From NCBI RefSeq assembly GCF_008831285.2, contig NC_045141.1, forward strand, positions 312,001 through 376,000: a stretch of 64,000 nucleotides of DNA, in the 5' to 3' direction. A program made the translations under genes and the position numbers. This DNA comes from Nymphaea colorata. Its lineage: Eukaryota; Streptophyta; Magnoliopsida; Nymphaeales; Nymphaeaceae. The notes below the pieces were generated by a model. The model did no database searches, had not been told where the DNA came from, and saw only the letters and a program-made list of their open reading frames with translations. Positions 25,101 through 33,821 of this stretch are shown here, one piece after another; within the stretch, counting starts at the first letter, position 1; the number at the start of each line of letters is the position of its first letter.

Positions 25101-28100
25101 TATTTATGGCTCAGTGAAACGCTACAAAGGTCGTCTTGTAGCCAAAGGGTATACACAAACATATGGTGTTGATTTCTTTGAGACTTTCTCACCTGTAGCT
25201 AGGATTGGGACCATACGTCTTCTTGTGTCAGTCGCAGTGCATTATGATTGGCCCTTATATCAGTTGGATGTTAAAAATGCTTTCTTATATGGGGATCTTG
25301 ATGAGACTGTTTACATGCAGCAACCCCCTTGCTTTGAACGTCAGGGGGAGTGTGGTAAGGTGTGCAAGTTGAAGAAAGCTATCTATGGATTGACACAAAG
25401 TCCTCGTGCTTGGTTTCACAAATTCTCTGAAGTGGTGTTAGAATGTGGCTTTACGAGGTCTCAGCTGGACCATTCGTTATTCATCAAGAAAGGATCTAGA
25501 GGTACAGTTGTGCTAGTGGTATATGTTGATGATATTGTTTTGACAGGTGAATGTGAGCAGGAGGTAACTCTAACAAAGCAGTTCTTGCAAAAAACACTTT
25601 GTTATCAAAGATCTTGGTCAGCTACGGTATTTTCTTGACATCGAAGTTGCTCGTAGCAAAGAAGGAGTTGTGTTGTCGCAAAAGAAGTATGTTCTTGATC
25701 TTTTACAAGACACAGGGATGCTAGGAGCTAAACCAGCAACTTTTCCTATGAATCCACGGGTACATCTATATGAGGATGACTCAAAAGATGTAGCTTCACA
25801 AGCCTACAAGTCGTTGATTGGTAAGCTTCTTTATGTGATAGTGACTCGACCAGATATTAGCTTTCCCGTGGGAAAATTAAGCCAATTCATAGAAAAACCA
25901 AAACAATCACATTGGGATGCAGCTATGTTGATTGTCAAATATTTGAAGTCCTCCCTTGACAAAGGCCTTTTCTTCAAAAAAGGTACATCTCTTGATGTTG
26001 AAGCTTACAGTGATGCAGATTATGCAGGCTCAATTGATGACAGGAAGTCTACCACAGGGTTTTGTGTGTTTGTGGGAGGAAATCTCATTTTCTGGAGGAG
26101 TAAGAAACAAAGTGTTGTTTCTAGGTCTAGTGCGAAGTCAGAATATCGTGCGATGGCTCAAACTGCAGCCGAAATGACTTGGTCTAGATCCCTACTTGAG
26201 AGTCTTGGTATTCTAACTTTATGAAAATGTTTTGTGATAACTGCCACATACATTGCCAATAATCATGTATGTCATGAGAGGACAAAGCACATTGAAGTTG
26301 ATTGTCATTATATTCGTGATATGGTTCAAGGGGGAATCATCTCCACTATACATGTAGCCTCAGAGGATCAAACAGCTGATAGCTTTACTAAAGCATTGTC
26401 TATTGCAGAGTTCTCTAGATGTTGTAACAAGCTGAGCATGATTAACATCTACGCTCCAGCTTGAGGGGGAGTGTTGAATAACATTTATAATAGGTGGTTT
26501 TTTGAATATTTAAAAGGTGTATTAACAGCTTTTATTGATAGTTCTTCCAGTCTTGGACTGTTTTTGTAATTTCTTCTTTTTACCCTAATTCTCATTTAAC
26601 GTGAGAAGTGGGCAGCTTAATGAATTAGATCCTGCAGTTTTCTTTCTCTCTCTCTCTCGACCTCTCCTCGTCTCTCTTGATCTCTCGCAACAAGGTCACG
26701 TTAAATACCTTAAACAAGGGTAAATAAAATATTGAAATAAAAGTTGAAAGAAGTAAAAAAATGAAAATGAAATAAAAAACAAATGAGAAAAATGGCAAAA
26801 ACTTTGCGATAAAATCACAATAAATTGGGTTTTAACGTCTTTTTTTTCTAAATATTGTTATATTTTCTCTTTTTCATTTTTTTTGTTAGTATCGGTATAT
26901 TTCATTTTTTTTTAATTTTCTTTGTTTTTTGTGTTAATATCGCGATATTTTAAAAAATATCACGATATTTGTGGCTATGCTACATACATATATATTGGGC
27001 TGAAAATCTAGATGAGAACACATTGGATATAATCTTGTGTCGTGGAATTGTTAAGACAAAAGGCCGAATGCTCTATGGTCGAAATGACTACTTAAGTCTT
27101 AAGCTATGTGGGTTTGACGTCTAGTATGTGATTTAGGAGAGTTTTCCAATCCTTATTGTTGTGTGACAAAGTGCTATTAACAATGCCCTCAACCCTATTC
27201 ATCACTTTGCACAAAACACATTTTAGATAGATCCACACTTCATAAACACAAGGTTGAGGATGAAGAGATTGATCCATATCATATTTGGACTGAAAGTCAA
27301 ATAGTTGATTTATTCACCAAAGGTCTCATTGTACATCAATTTGGCAACTGAAGGACAAGTCGTCCATGATTCAAGACCATGTACAACTTGAGCTATGTCA
27401 CATGGGTGTGGGGTGTGGGCGTTGGTGCGGATGCAGCAGCTTTTCAAAAAATTTAGGTGTGGGTGCAATGGTGGTGTATTTGTATGTGTGTGCATATATT
27501 ATCATTTGTATATACTTAACTGTTTAGTAGCCTTATTTATATATATTTACAATTACATATACACTTTTATATTAGATCTTGTTTAATCATGTGCACATTT
27601 AAAATGATGAGTTTTGACACGATTCAGCTAATCGCACCAACCATGCTGTGTCGGAACAGCACTAGCATCACACATGTGGTGTGGGAGCCATTTAGAAGCA
27701 CCCATCTGGCGGAGAACTTGAGGGATATTGATGAAACATATTTGGGTCTAGACGTCGTCTGAATCAAGATGTTACCTGATGAAGATCCAAACATGTTGAT
27801 TATTTAATGCTTGTTATATTTTAGGCATTCGTGTCCATGTAAAAAAGTATTATGTTCATATTAACAACTTAGGGTTGTGAGGGCTGATTGTTCATGCTGC
27901 CCCTCCCTTTTTGCCCGCCTTTGTCTCCTTTTCTCTGTTTTCTATTGATCTTGAGTTGTGGTATCAGAAAAGTATTTGATTCCTGGAAATCTTTCAGTTG
28001 CACCTGCACTTGTGCCCACACCCATGTGACATAGAGGATAAGTTTTGGGTTTATTGTTTCGCTTGTCTTTTTGATAGTATCACAATAGCTTGAAAATATC

Positions 28101-29130
28101 ATGCTAACTATGACAAAGGTTCAACGCAAAGTTACTGTGCTGGAAAATATACGAAAGTAAAAAATGCTACTATTACTTAGTAGTTGTAAGTATGACTTGG
28201 CAGGCGGTGCCTAACTCAACAAAATGTTTTTTAGAATTTTTTTCTCCTATTTTCTTCTTTTTCTTTTGCTTTTTCTTTTGCTTTTTCCATTTTCTTGTTG
28301 GTTTTCTTCTTTCTCCTTTTCCTTCTCCTCTTCTTCCTCATCCTTTTTTCTTTCATTGTGTTTTTGGCCTGCCTAGGCACCATCTACGCCTTTTTAGAAG
28401 GCTATCCTACCTAGGCCTGCCTAGCGCTTTTGATTACTGAGCTATTTGTAGGTGAAATTGTTGCAAGATTTGGCTGAGCAAATTTTCGACCAGTTAGTTT
28501 CCCTCCAATAAGTCCTGCGCTTCTTCTAGTTCAGGCACTTTTTAATGTAGTTATTGTTATTTGTCTGGGCAAATAGCTTCCTGTATAATGTGTACATGCT
28601 TTATTATTTTGAGCTTTTTTTTTTAGGTTTTGCTCTTAGCTCTGTTGAAGGTCGTGTTGCTATGGAATTTTTCGATTTGTCAGAGGCAGGCCAAGCTAAG
28701 AAGTATGTACTGTCCTTTATCCACATTACATTTGCCAATGCATAGTGCACAAATTACTTTGGTGAATTTATGCCTTCCATAAATCATTCACGTTATCTTT
28801 ATGCTACATTGATTTTTTTATTTTTAGTGTCAGTTATTTTTGGTGTCTTGTTTAAAACTCAATACAATGAGCAGCAAGTTACAATTGTCTTGTTCTACAC
28901 CACATGGGTACGGGTACGGGTACGGTTCAGGTATGGGTGCGGAGATATGGGTATGGTCATGGTAACTTTAGAAAATGTGGGTACAGGGATACGACAATAT
29001 ATTTATCTATGTATGCAAAATAATACAAAAAAATCAAAATGAAGGTCTTTTTGCTTTCTGGTTGTTGCATGTGCTGTGCACTTGCAAATTACAATTCATA
29101 TACTTTGAATATTTTATGTCAAGTGTTTAA

Positions 29131-29180
<50 letters not shown>

Positions 29181-31010
29181 CTTAATGTCTTTTCTTGCTT
29201 ACTATGATAATAAAGGGCAATGTTATGGCAAACAATGTTAATATGAAATTATGAACTATGGTTATATTTGACTATTTATGTTCTCTTTTTCTCAAATTAG
29301 ATTAGCAATTGAAGTTTTGTTTTAGTATTTTAGTTTTAGAAATTAGAATTAGATATTTTGGCAGTTAGCGTTTAGGAAACGGAAAGATTTTGCATGCTCT
29401 ATAACATTCTTGCAAGTTTTTTTGTTGTTATGTAACTTGTAAATTTTAGTTGTTCAGCTTCATTAAATTTGAGTTTTAAACTTTTAGTTAACATTTTATC
29501 ATTTTATGCAGCGTCTAACGTGTGTGTTTATCATACATTTTTTTTTTAAATAAGTTTGTAGGTATAGATATTCCATTGAGAAATGCTGCATTTTCATTAT
29601 TAATTTTAATGATTAATGTTGCATCCGAGTGATTTGCCTTTTTGGGGTTGGCCCACTTAATGGGACTAGTCCTGCGCAGGGTCTGGGCTTATCTACTGCC
29701 TACCTATGCTACCTATAACACATACGCATGCACATGCACGTATATATATGGCTGTATATTCAGTTGAATTATTTTGTATTATTTTAACAAATCTGCATGG
29801 GACAGCATGTAATTCTTTGTGTATTTATGTGGCTGTATAGGACATTAGTATTACATTTTACTAATTTTTACATGGCCCGGTACTGCTTAAAGCGCCTAGT
29901 CCAGCCTAAGCGTGAATATATCATTTTTTTTTCAGGACTTGATAATGCAGACATCATAGCCGTTTGATTAGGCTATGATTAGTAAGAATGCGACATCGTG
30001 TCCATATTCTAATCACAAGTAGGCATTTGAAGAATTTAGAAAACATGTTAAGACATCAATAGTGTTTACTTTGGCATAAATGCTCCGTAAGAAAAATCAC
30101 AACTGTTTTACGGTTGATAGACATGAACGATAGGGACTGTCCATGTCTATGCAGATCCTTTCGTGAGAGCATGGTCTCGTAAAAAACAAGATCGATGTTG
30201 TAAAAAACGGTAAATACTTAACAAGTTTGTTAGGAAGATAAAGACAGAAACAATAGGTTTACTACCCCCTCTCGAGGATAGACAAATGCTTATTTGGCAA
30301 TTTGTGCATTGTTTTCCTGCTGTTGATCCATTCTATTTGAGCTCACTAAATATTCATATAAATTGTGAATGTTTTGAATTGCAGATACGCTTTCAAATGT
30401 CATCGAAAATCTGAAGCTGGAAGGGATACAGTATATCCTGTTAATGCTATTGCGTTTCACCCAATGTGAGCTTTTACTTTGTACGTTTTTTTCCTTTTCC
30501 CCCTCTACGTTGTTTAACCAAAGTCATAATGTCGTGAAAAAAAACTGCCCGCAGATATGGTACTTTTGCAACAGGAGGATGTGACGGTTATGTGAATGTC
30601 TGGGATGGGAATAACAAGAAGAGACTATATCAGGTGAATATTTAGACTACACCAGCAGCCGGGAAAAATAAATAACACGATAAAAAACAGTAACATCGTT
30701 TGTTATTTTGTGTTGAATTTTTTCTTGCCTTCAGTACTCAAAGTACCCAAGCAGTGTTGCGGCATTGTCTTTCAGCAGAGATGGCCGTTTGTTAGCTGTG
30801 GCATCCAGCTATACATTTGAAGAGGGAGAAAAGCAGTAAGTGTCCTTACATGTTTTTAACCTCACAATATCAGAAACTTATCCCCTGCTTGTTTTTCATC
30901 CTCGTTCACTTTTTAATTGCAGGCATGAGCCAGATGCTATATTCGTGCGGAGCGTAAATGAAATTGAAGTAAAGCCAAAGCCTAAAGTATATCCCACACC
31001 ACCACCATAG
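1079..31010 (+). CDS. BUB3: BUB3, mitotic checkpoint WD40 protein (5' exons outside window)
   Basis: Seven exons join in frame: 1079-1161, 8040-8306, 28627-28702, 30385-30465, 30555-30633, 30735-30835 and 30923-31010 (stop TAG 31008-31010), all with GT-AG junctions and compatible phases. They encode about 257 residues matching plant BUB3: [80 protein letters not shown] and a C-terminus ending [13 protein letters not shown]. The family has about 340 residues, so roughly the first 83 are left of the window; I looked in 1-1078 and did not find them. BUB3 is a beta-propeller that binds BUB1/BUBR1-type kinases at kinetochores and, by family knowledge, also acts in the spindle checkpoint and phragmoplast organisation. 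The coding sequence is undisturbed although the introns of 6,878 bp and 20,320 bp are full of transposons. It converges on CLPR1. Confidence 0.95.
1162..2340. other. BUB3 intron sequence, no gene; ends in (GT)n
   Basis: No coding region is recognised. 1600-2030 is rich in the words GAGCTTGA and GCTCGAG, resembling in composition the hAT-like element at 42867-44152, but I could not define ends. The stretch ends in a (GT)10 run at 2321-2340. Confidence 0.4.
2321..2340. repeat. (GT)10 microsatellite
   Basis: Twenty bases of perfect GT dinucleotide repeat mark the left edge of the more GC-rich block that follows. Confidence 0.9.
2868..2914. repeat. Nested hairpin with tRNA B-box-like core
   Basis: AATAAGAAGCTGA (2868-2880) pairs with TCAGCTTATT (2905-2914), with a short bulge. 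Inside it GGGATCAAATCCC (2891-2903) forms a second stem. The inner word GGATCAAATCC is close to a Pol III B box, but no A box was found at the right distance. Confidence 0.5.
4892..5121 (-). repeat. Copia A 3' LTR
   Basis: A 230-bp direct repeat of 6407-6638. On the minus strand it begins TGTTGAAATTAGAAAGTTTA and ends CTTTCTAAACA. It contains a GA-rich tract near its 3' end. Confidence 0.9.
5129..6240 (-). pseudogene. Copia A pol remnant: RT palm to RNase H
   Basis: From 6240 downwards the minus strand reads [20 protein letters not shown], then the RT catalytic motif [11 protein letters not shown], a frame change near 6045, [28 protein letters not shown], a second frame change near 5860, then PxLHLHDD and RNase H ([35 protein letters not shown]), ending [17 protein letters not shown]. 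The two frame changes and the missing 5' half make it non-functional. Confidence 0.88.
6407..6638 (-). repeat. Copia A 5' LTR
   Basis: A 232-bp direct repeat of 4892-5121. It is followed on the minus strand directly by TGGTATCAGAGCC, the initiator-Met tRNA primer-binding site. Confidence 0.9.
7598..7621. repeat. (AT)n microsatellite
   Basis: A short run of alternating A/T at the right edge of the GC-richer repeat block. Confidence 0.8.
8040..8306 (+). CDS. BUB3: BUB3 internal exon (central propeller blades)
   Basis: The acceptor is CCTGTTTAG ending 8039 and the donor GGTACA at 8307. The 267-bp exon encodes 88 full codons from [10 protein letters not shown] to [10 protein letters not shown], including a WD-type SGSWDKT blade end and the highly conserved [16 protein letters not shown] segment. 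It is the largest coding exon in the window and is isolated between a 6.9-kb and a 20.3-kb intron. Confidence 0.93.
8307..10688. other. BUB3 giant intron, left part; no gene seen
   Basis: 8500-9440 is AT-rich and includes TGTCACATGGGTGTGGGATG near 8728-8747, a terminal word of the TIR family described at 27393. 9440-10010 is A/T homopolymer-rich. 10140-10620 is a C/T-rich then G/A-rich low-complexity stretch that makes long spurious ORFs on both strands. No conserved protein motif is seen. Confidence 0.5.
10689..11153 (-). repeat. Copia B 3' LTR
   Basis: A direct repeat of 21443-21947 with a deletion of about 35 bp near 10800. It contains the imperfect palindrome GCCGTTGG...CCAACGGC near 10875-10905 and ends (plus strand) ATTCTAACA. 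Confidence 0.88.
11167..13414 (-). pseudogene. Copia B pol, 3' part: integrase C-terminal half, RT, RNase H
   Basis: Minus strand from 13414: [20 protein letters not shown] then [20 protein letters not shown] (integrase with its catalytic Glu). 13233-12943 carries the post-integrase segment [10 protein letters not shown] and [16 protein letters not shown] follows at 12311-11964 with [20 protein letters not shown] and YVDDM, and RNase H at 11705-11167 with [22 protein letters not shown] and [11 protein letters not shown], ending SKLSVGTP. At least three frame changes (near 12640, 11960 and 11706) break it. Confidence 0.85.
14048..14323 (-). repeat. Copia C 3' LTR
   Basis: A 276-bp direct repeat of 18906-19186. 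On the minus strand it starts TGTTAGAATATCTTG and ends GTGTTTCTACA. The pol stop codon lies a few bases inside it. Confidence 0.9.
14318..18624 (-). pseudogene. Copia C gag-pol with few frameshifts
   Basis: The start [14 protein letters not shown] at 18624 opens a gag-protease-pre-integrase frame of 553 codons: [17 protein letters not shown], a UBN2-like gag, protease [14 protein letters not shown] (about 17570) and [18 protein letters not shown]. Integrase continues in other frames: [61 protein letters not shown]/RNase H (16143-14620) has [49 protein letters not shown] and YSDADWAG. RNase H is frameshifted near 14700 and ends at 14318. About four to six indels separate it from an intact polyprotein. 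The GC-rich leader 18640-18900 has CGG-type repeats. Confidence 0.88.
18906..19186 (-). repeat. Copia C 5' LTR
   Basis: A 281-bp direct repeat of 14048-14323 with a 4-bp extra (CTAA) near 19004. It is directly followed on the minus strand by the initiator-Met primer-binding site. Confidence 0.9.
19318..21150 (-). pseudogene. Copia B gag, protease and integrase N-terminal half
   Basis: Minus strand: gag with the zinc knuckle [14 protein letters not shown] (about 20380-20340), protease with [10 protein letters not shown] (about 20110), the GAG-pre-integrase region [19 protein letters not shown], then integrase [26 protein letters not shown] and [15 protein letters not shown], which stops abruptly at 19318 where nested DNA begins. 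Gag upstream of 20540 is in another frame ([11 protein letters not shown]). The D, D and E of the integrase triad are therefore present but split 5.9 kb apart. Confidence 0.85.
21443..21947 (-). repeat. Copia B 5' LTR
   Basis: A 505-bp direct repeat of the 3' LTR at 10689-11153, with the same palindromic GTTGG/CCAA region and TATATATAA stretch. On the minus strand it begins TGTTAGAATTTATG. Confidence 0.88.
21953..22479. other. BUB3 intron between Copia B and a decayed Copia; no gene
   Basis: This follows the AAATG duplication of element B. It is AT-rich and I see no protein motif. It may include eroded Copia sequence upstream of the RT remnant at 22480. Confidence 0.4.
22480..23318 (+). pseudogene. 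Strongly decayed Copia RT fragment with putative LTR
   Basis: On the plus strand, allowing frame changes, I read [21 protein letters not shown], [11 protein letters not shown] and later [12 protein letters not shown], which are Copia RT landmarks in order. Stops and frameshifts occur every few dozen bases. From about 23000 to 23318 the sequence is LTR-like: CTAGCTGTTGGC/TTCCAACAG palindromic U3, CTATAAATG TATA-type word at 23211, and T-rich R-U5. This is an older insertion than A, C or E. Confidence 0.65.
23456..26464 (+). pseudogene. Copia E pol: pre-integrase to RNase H
   Basis: [20 protein letters not shown] and [13 protein letters not shown] (GAG-pre-integrase), then [10 protein letters not shown] followed by an in-frame TAG near 23980 and [49 protein letters not shown] (integrase with Asp and Glu). 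RT at 24862-25640 has [38 protein letters not shown] and [11 protein letters not shown], with a frame change near 25620. RNase H at 25670-26464 has YSDADYAG and a SSAKSEYR variant of the usual SSAESEYR, another frame change near 26222, and ends [17 protein letters not shown]. It is non-functional as it stands. Confidence 0.85.
26472..26692 (+). repeat. Copia E 3' LTR
   Basis: It begins TGTTGAATAACATTTATAAT immediately after the polypurine tract and ends in a CT-rich stretch followed by GCAACA. Its architecture matches the LTRs of element A although the sequence has diverged. Confidence 0.7.
26693..27392. other. BUB3 intron, AT-rich, with a TATCGCGATA palindrome
   Basis: AATATCGCGATATT (26936-26949) is a perfect 14-bp palindrome followed by the related AATATCACGATATT. 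Similar CACGATAT(C/T)TGTGGCTATGCT words occur at 10000-10020 and 26959-26980, suggesting ends of a dispersed repeat. No gene is seen; 27240-27360 may be eroded Copia RNase H ([16 protein letters not shown]). Confidence 0.4.
27393..28034. mobile_element. TIR-bounded element, CTATGTCACATGGGTG family
   Basis: The left end CTATGTCACATGGGTGTGG (27393-27411) is the reverse complement of the right end CACCCATGTGACATAG (28019-28034). The first 320 bp (GGTGCGGATGCAGCAGC, TTAACTGTTTAGTAGC, TGCTGTGTCGGA, CATTTAGAAGCAC) closely match 39202-39490 plus 40357-40427, so the family unit is probably about 320-360 bp and this locus may hold two units head to head. It encodes no protein. The superfamily is unresolved because the target duplication is not clear. 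Confidence 0.6.
28035..28626. other. End of BUB3 giant intron; pyrimidine-rich, no gene
   Basis: 28236-28360 is nearly pure C/T with repeats of TTTTCTTTTGC, which makes a Phe-rich spurious ORF. 28370-28430 contains CCTGCCTAGGC-type words. A T run at 28616-28625 provides the polypyrimidine tract for the acceptor at 28626. Confidence 0.5.
28627..28702 (+). CDS. BUB3: BUB3 internal exon after the giant intron
   Basis: The acceptor TTTTTAG ends at 28626, and the donor GTATGT starts at 28703. The exon reads [20 protein letters not shown] then GQAKK, completed by the first base of the 30385 exon. It lies 20.3 kb from the previous exon. A naive ORF reads through the donor to a stop and is not the real end. 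Confidence 0.93.
28703..30384. other. BUB3 1.7-kb intron with G-rich repeat and (AT)n
   Basis: CACATGGGTACGGGTACGGG (28903-28922) starts another copy of the TCACATGGGT family; it continues to about 29035 and its other end is not clear. (AT)n occupies 29136-29179. The rest is AT-rich without a recognisable gene. Confidence 0.5.
29136..29179. repeat. (AT)22 microsatellite
   Basis: About 44 bases of alternating A and T inside a BUB3 intron. Confidence 0.9.
30385..31010 (+). CDS. BUB3: BUB3 3' exon cluster (four exons)
   Basis: Exons 30385-30465, 30555-30633, 30735-30835 and 30923-31010 are separated by introns of only 87-101 bp, in sharp contrast to the upstream introns. They encode [60 protein letters not shown] and [20 protein letters not shown], then the stop. 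All phases agree. The TAG stop is at 31008-31010. Confidence 0.95.
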
Positions 31011-31108
31011 AGAAGCCAACACAGGATCATAGGATATGAAAGATTTACAATCACTTGTAGGATTAAGATGAATACCTTCTATTGTATTTTCACAAGACAA
31101 ATTTTAGC
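31011..31108. other. 98-bp gap between convergent BUB3 and CLPR1 stop codons
   Basis: BUB3 ends at 31010 (+) and CLPR1 at 31109 (-). No AATAAA is seen on either strand; AT-rich near-upstream words exist. Typical plant 3' UTRs of 150-300 nt could not fit without overlapping the other gene's UTR or final exon. Confidence 0.8.
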
Positions 31109-33821
31109 CTATCTAAAACCTGCTGGGGCTGCTTGAGAGTCCGTTCCTCTTCTCATAGCTTTTGACTGAGCAAGCATCTTGTCATAATCCTGGTGCATCA
31201 TAAGACAATTACTAGATGAAGCAAACTATCACAATGCAGCACATATGCGCAATTTATGGATGGCATTACTGACCTTCCTTTCAAAATGGACGTCTTGTTC
31301 TTCAATTATCTTGTCTGCAAGGCCGTAGTCAATGGCTTCCTGTGCTAGGAAGTATTTTGGACGACGGATATCTTTTGTGATCTCCTCTTTTGATTTTCCG
31401 GTACCTTTGGCGACCAATTCAACGTAGTAATCTGTATTTGCATCAAGTTCTTTTGCCTGTTCAAGAAAACAAACATGTCAATGGCAAAAGAATGAATGCT
31501 CTAAAGAATTCAGGTAGGAACAAAGATCACCTTAATCCACATATCTATGACAGCTCCACTGGATTTGCTGACTTTTGGAAGATACAATTTTGCTGCAATT
31601 CCATCATTGAAGTAATGAATGTTTCACATATATAAGGTAGTGTTTGATAGTTTTGGATTTGGGATCCAAGGTTGCATTGAAAGGTGTGCTATAACATAAA
31701 AGATCCTCAGTTGAGACAAATTGAGGATAACAATAATGTAAATCACAAATCCATGTTCCATGGAAAAAACGATCTTAAATCCATGGATTTCAGATCAGCA
31801 GAGAAACAAATACACCCTAATGGAAACTGCCATTGGAAAAAGAAAAGCAACGGCTTACTGGAAGCATTTGGCATCAGTGCACGACATCCTTTAGTGCCAA
31901 TTGCCATCAGCATTGCAGCCTGGCCGTATGCCATCCCAATATTCAACGTATACACCTTCGATTTGAGATACTGTTAGAGAAAAATAAGAGGATGTGCATT
32001 TAGATTGAATATTAGTGGAGGGAAAAACATTTGCATCGGATGGTACACCAAGATTATTAACATAAACATAAGACATTTTGAAATTAATTAAACAAATCCA
32101 AAAAATCAAGCAAACAGTATCCAAAAGACATAAATTTCACATTGGGAAAATAAAAAAGACAAAATTGCATATCTGCTATGCAGTGCTGGATAATAGGTTG
32201 GGCAGTCCTTGAGCTCAACTATTAAACTGCAAGGCTAATTGTCTATTTACCATAAGCCTTTACATTAGAGGGGAAGCCAGCTTTCTTGCAAGCAGTAAAA
32301 AAAAAATAATAGAAAAACTCATTCTCATTGTGGAAAGCTCATTTGAAACAGAAAGCTTGCTTTCTCATCGAATTCATTTTTCCATTTAGTTGATTCTCAT
32401 TATTTTTCCATCGAACACACACACACACACACAATTTTCTTATAGATTTTATTCTCATTTCTCGCTCCATTTCCATGTTCCACCTTGTTTGGTTTTTTGA
32501 CATTACCTTTTTCATTTATAGTTCGATCTTTAGCTTGTTTGTGACTTTTATAAGCACATCTCCTTCATAGCATTTTTCACTTCCCCGCTGCTTCCTTATC
32601 TCGTTTGTATCCTGGTAAAAATGGTATATTGACACAAAAGATGACCATTCAATCTCCAGGAATTTTAACTAGTTGATAAGCTTATACTGTCACCATGTTG
32701 GTCATGAACAAGACGCTCATCCTACAACCTATGTTGAGCACTGCATTCGTCTCATATTACTACCAAACTTTTATAATATCCTCAAAGACAAAGATGCACT
32801 TACTGCTATGCTATCAGCAATTGCATATGCCTCTGTTTCAGAGCCAACAGTCTCCATCTTCTCATTCTGCCCAATTACAAAGAATAAACCGATCAGGTGA
32901 AATCTAGGAATGCGCTTCAATTAAACCTTTTTCAGTGTGATGATTCCCAACGAATATCACAGATTTGGAGAACCAAAAACCATTCGGAGCCCACACCTGT
33001 GTTCCAGATGAATTTATGTAGAGGTATATTGGCTTCGTAGAATTGTCAAAATCCAACCACATAAGTTGTGCAACAAGAAGCTCAGTTACAGCTGGAACAA
33101 TCTGAGGCCATCATTAACAAAAAAACAACTGGTGAAAAAAGGGAAAAATGTATCAGTCAGCAACAGAAAAAATATACCAAAGATGCTGACAAAAACAGGC
33201 ACTTATGCATTCTCCGATTCCTCTTACAGGCATCCCAAGGTAGCAAATTCTAGCATCTAAGAGGAGGGAGGGCAGATCAGGAGGAGGGCTTCTTGGCCTG
33301 CCATAGCCTCTGTAACCTCCTCCACGATACATGCTCACACTCATACTGTACTGAGAAGGGCCATCTGTTAGAGTTGAGTGTGTGTACATGCCCCCACCAT
33401 TTAGATAATTTGTTGCAGAAGATATACTTTCCTGTGTCATATAAATAAAAGAAGCTTAATTCCATATGAAAAAGAAGGAATTATGTATTAGTGAGCATCA
33501 CAGAAAAGAAAAAACATAAGCATCACAGAAAAGAAACAATGGAACATAAAATTTTTTAATGCTAAAAAACCTTTCTATATGCATGCTAATTCGACCAAAG
33601 GAAGATATTACTCTACTTCAATCCTCACATGAAACTGTATTTTCGACAAAGTAGACAGTATGCAGGCTCCAATAAAATCAACAGCACGACGTAACATGAG
33701 TTTACCTCGGTGACTCTTTGAGATTGCCTCATAACAGGGTTGTCCTCAGTCATGAACATGTCCATCTGTGAGGGAGTAAGCCCATAAAGGTGCTTTGGGA
33801 AGCTTTTAAAATTATCCATCA
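31109..33821 (-). CDS. CLPR1: CLPR1 exons 2-9 (Clp-fold body)
   Basis: Eight short exons (62-204 bp) encode the whole Clp protease-like fold. Exon 2 carries the N-terminal GLTPSQMDMFMTED segment, exon 3 the Gly/Arg-rich loop MYRGGGYRGYGRPRSPP and strand LLLDARICYLGMP, exon 4 VPAVTELLVAQLMWLDFDN, exon 5 the KMETVGSETEAYAIAD helix, exons 6-7 the degenerate active-site region and LYLPKVSKSSGA, exon 8 the handle helix KSKEEITKDIRRPKYFLAQE, and exon 9 the C-terminus. The intron between exons 5 and 6 contains an (AC)n run and the one between 6 and 7 a MITE. Confidence 0.94.

Larger units (their letters stand above)
23319..26692 (+). mobile_element. Copia element E (same family as A), 5'-truncated
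   Basis: The left end TGTTGAAATTAGGAAGCTTA (23319 onwards) is homologous to the LTR start of element A but only about 90 bp of it remains, fused to internal sequence; gag is missing. The internal region runs pre-integrase, integrase, RT, RNase H on the plus strand. GAGGGGGAG precedes a 3' LTR at 26472-26692 that starts TGTTGAATAACATTT and ends GCAACA after a CT-rich tract. No matching target duplication is visible, consistent with truncation. Confidence 0.82.

Noticed and set aside
28703-28745. BUB3 ending shortly after 28703 as an ORF suggests
   Set aside because: The GTATGT donor and the in-phase exon at 30385 continue the conserved protein.
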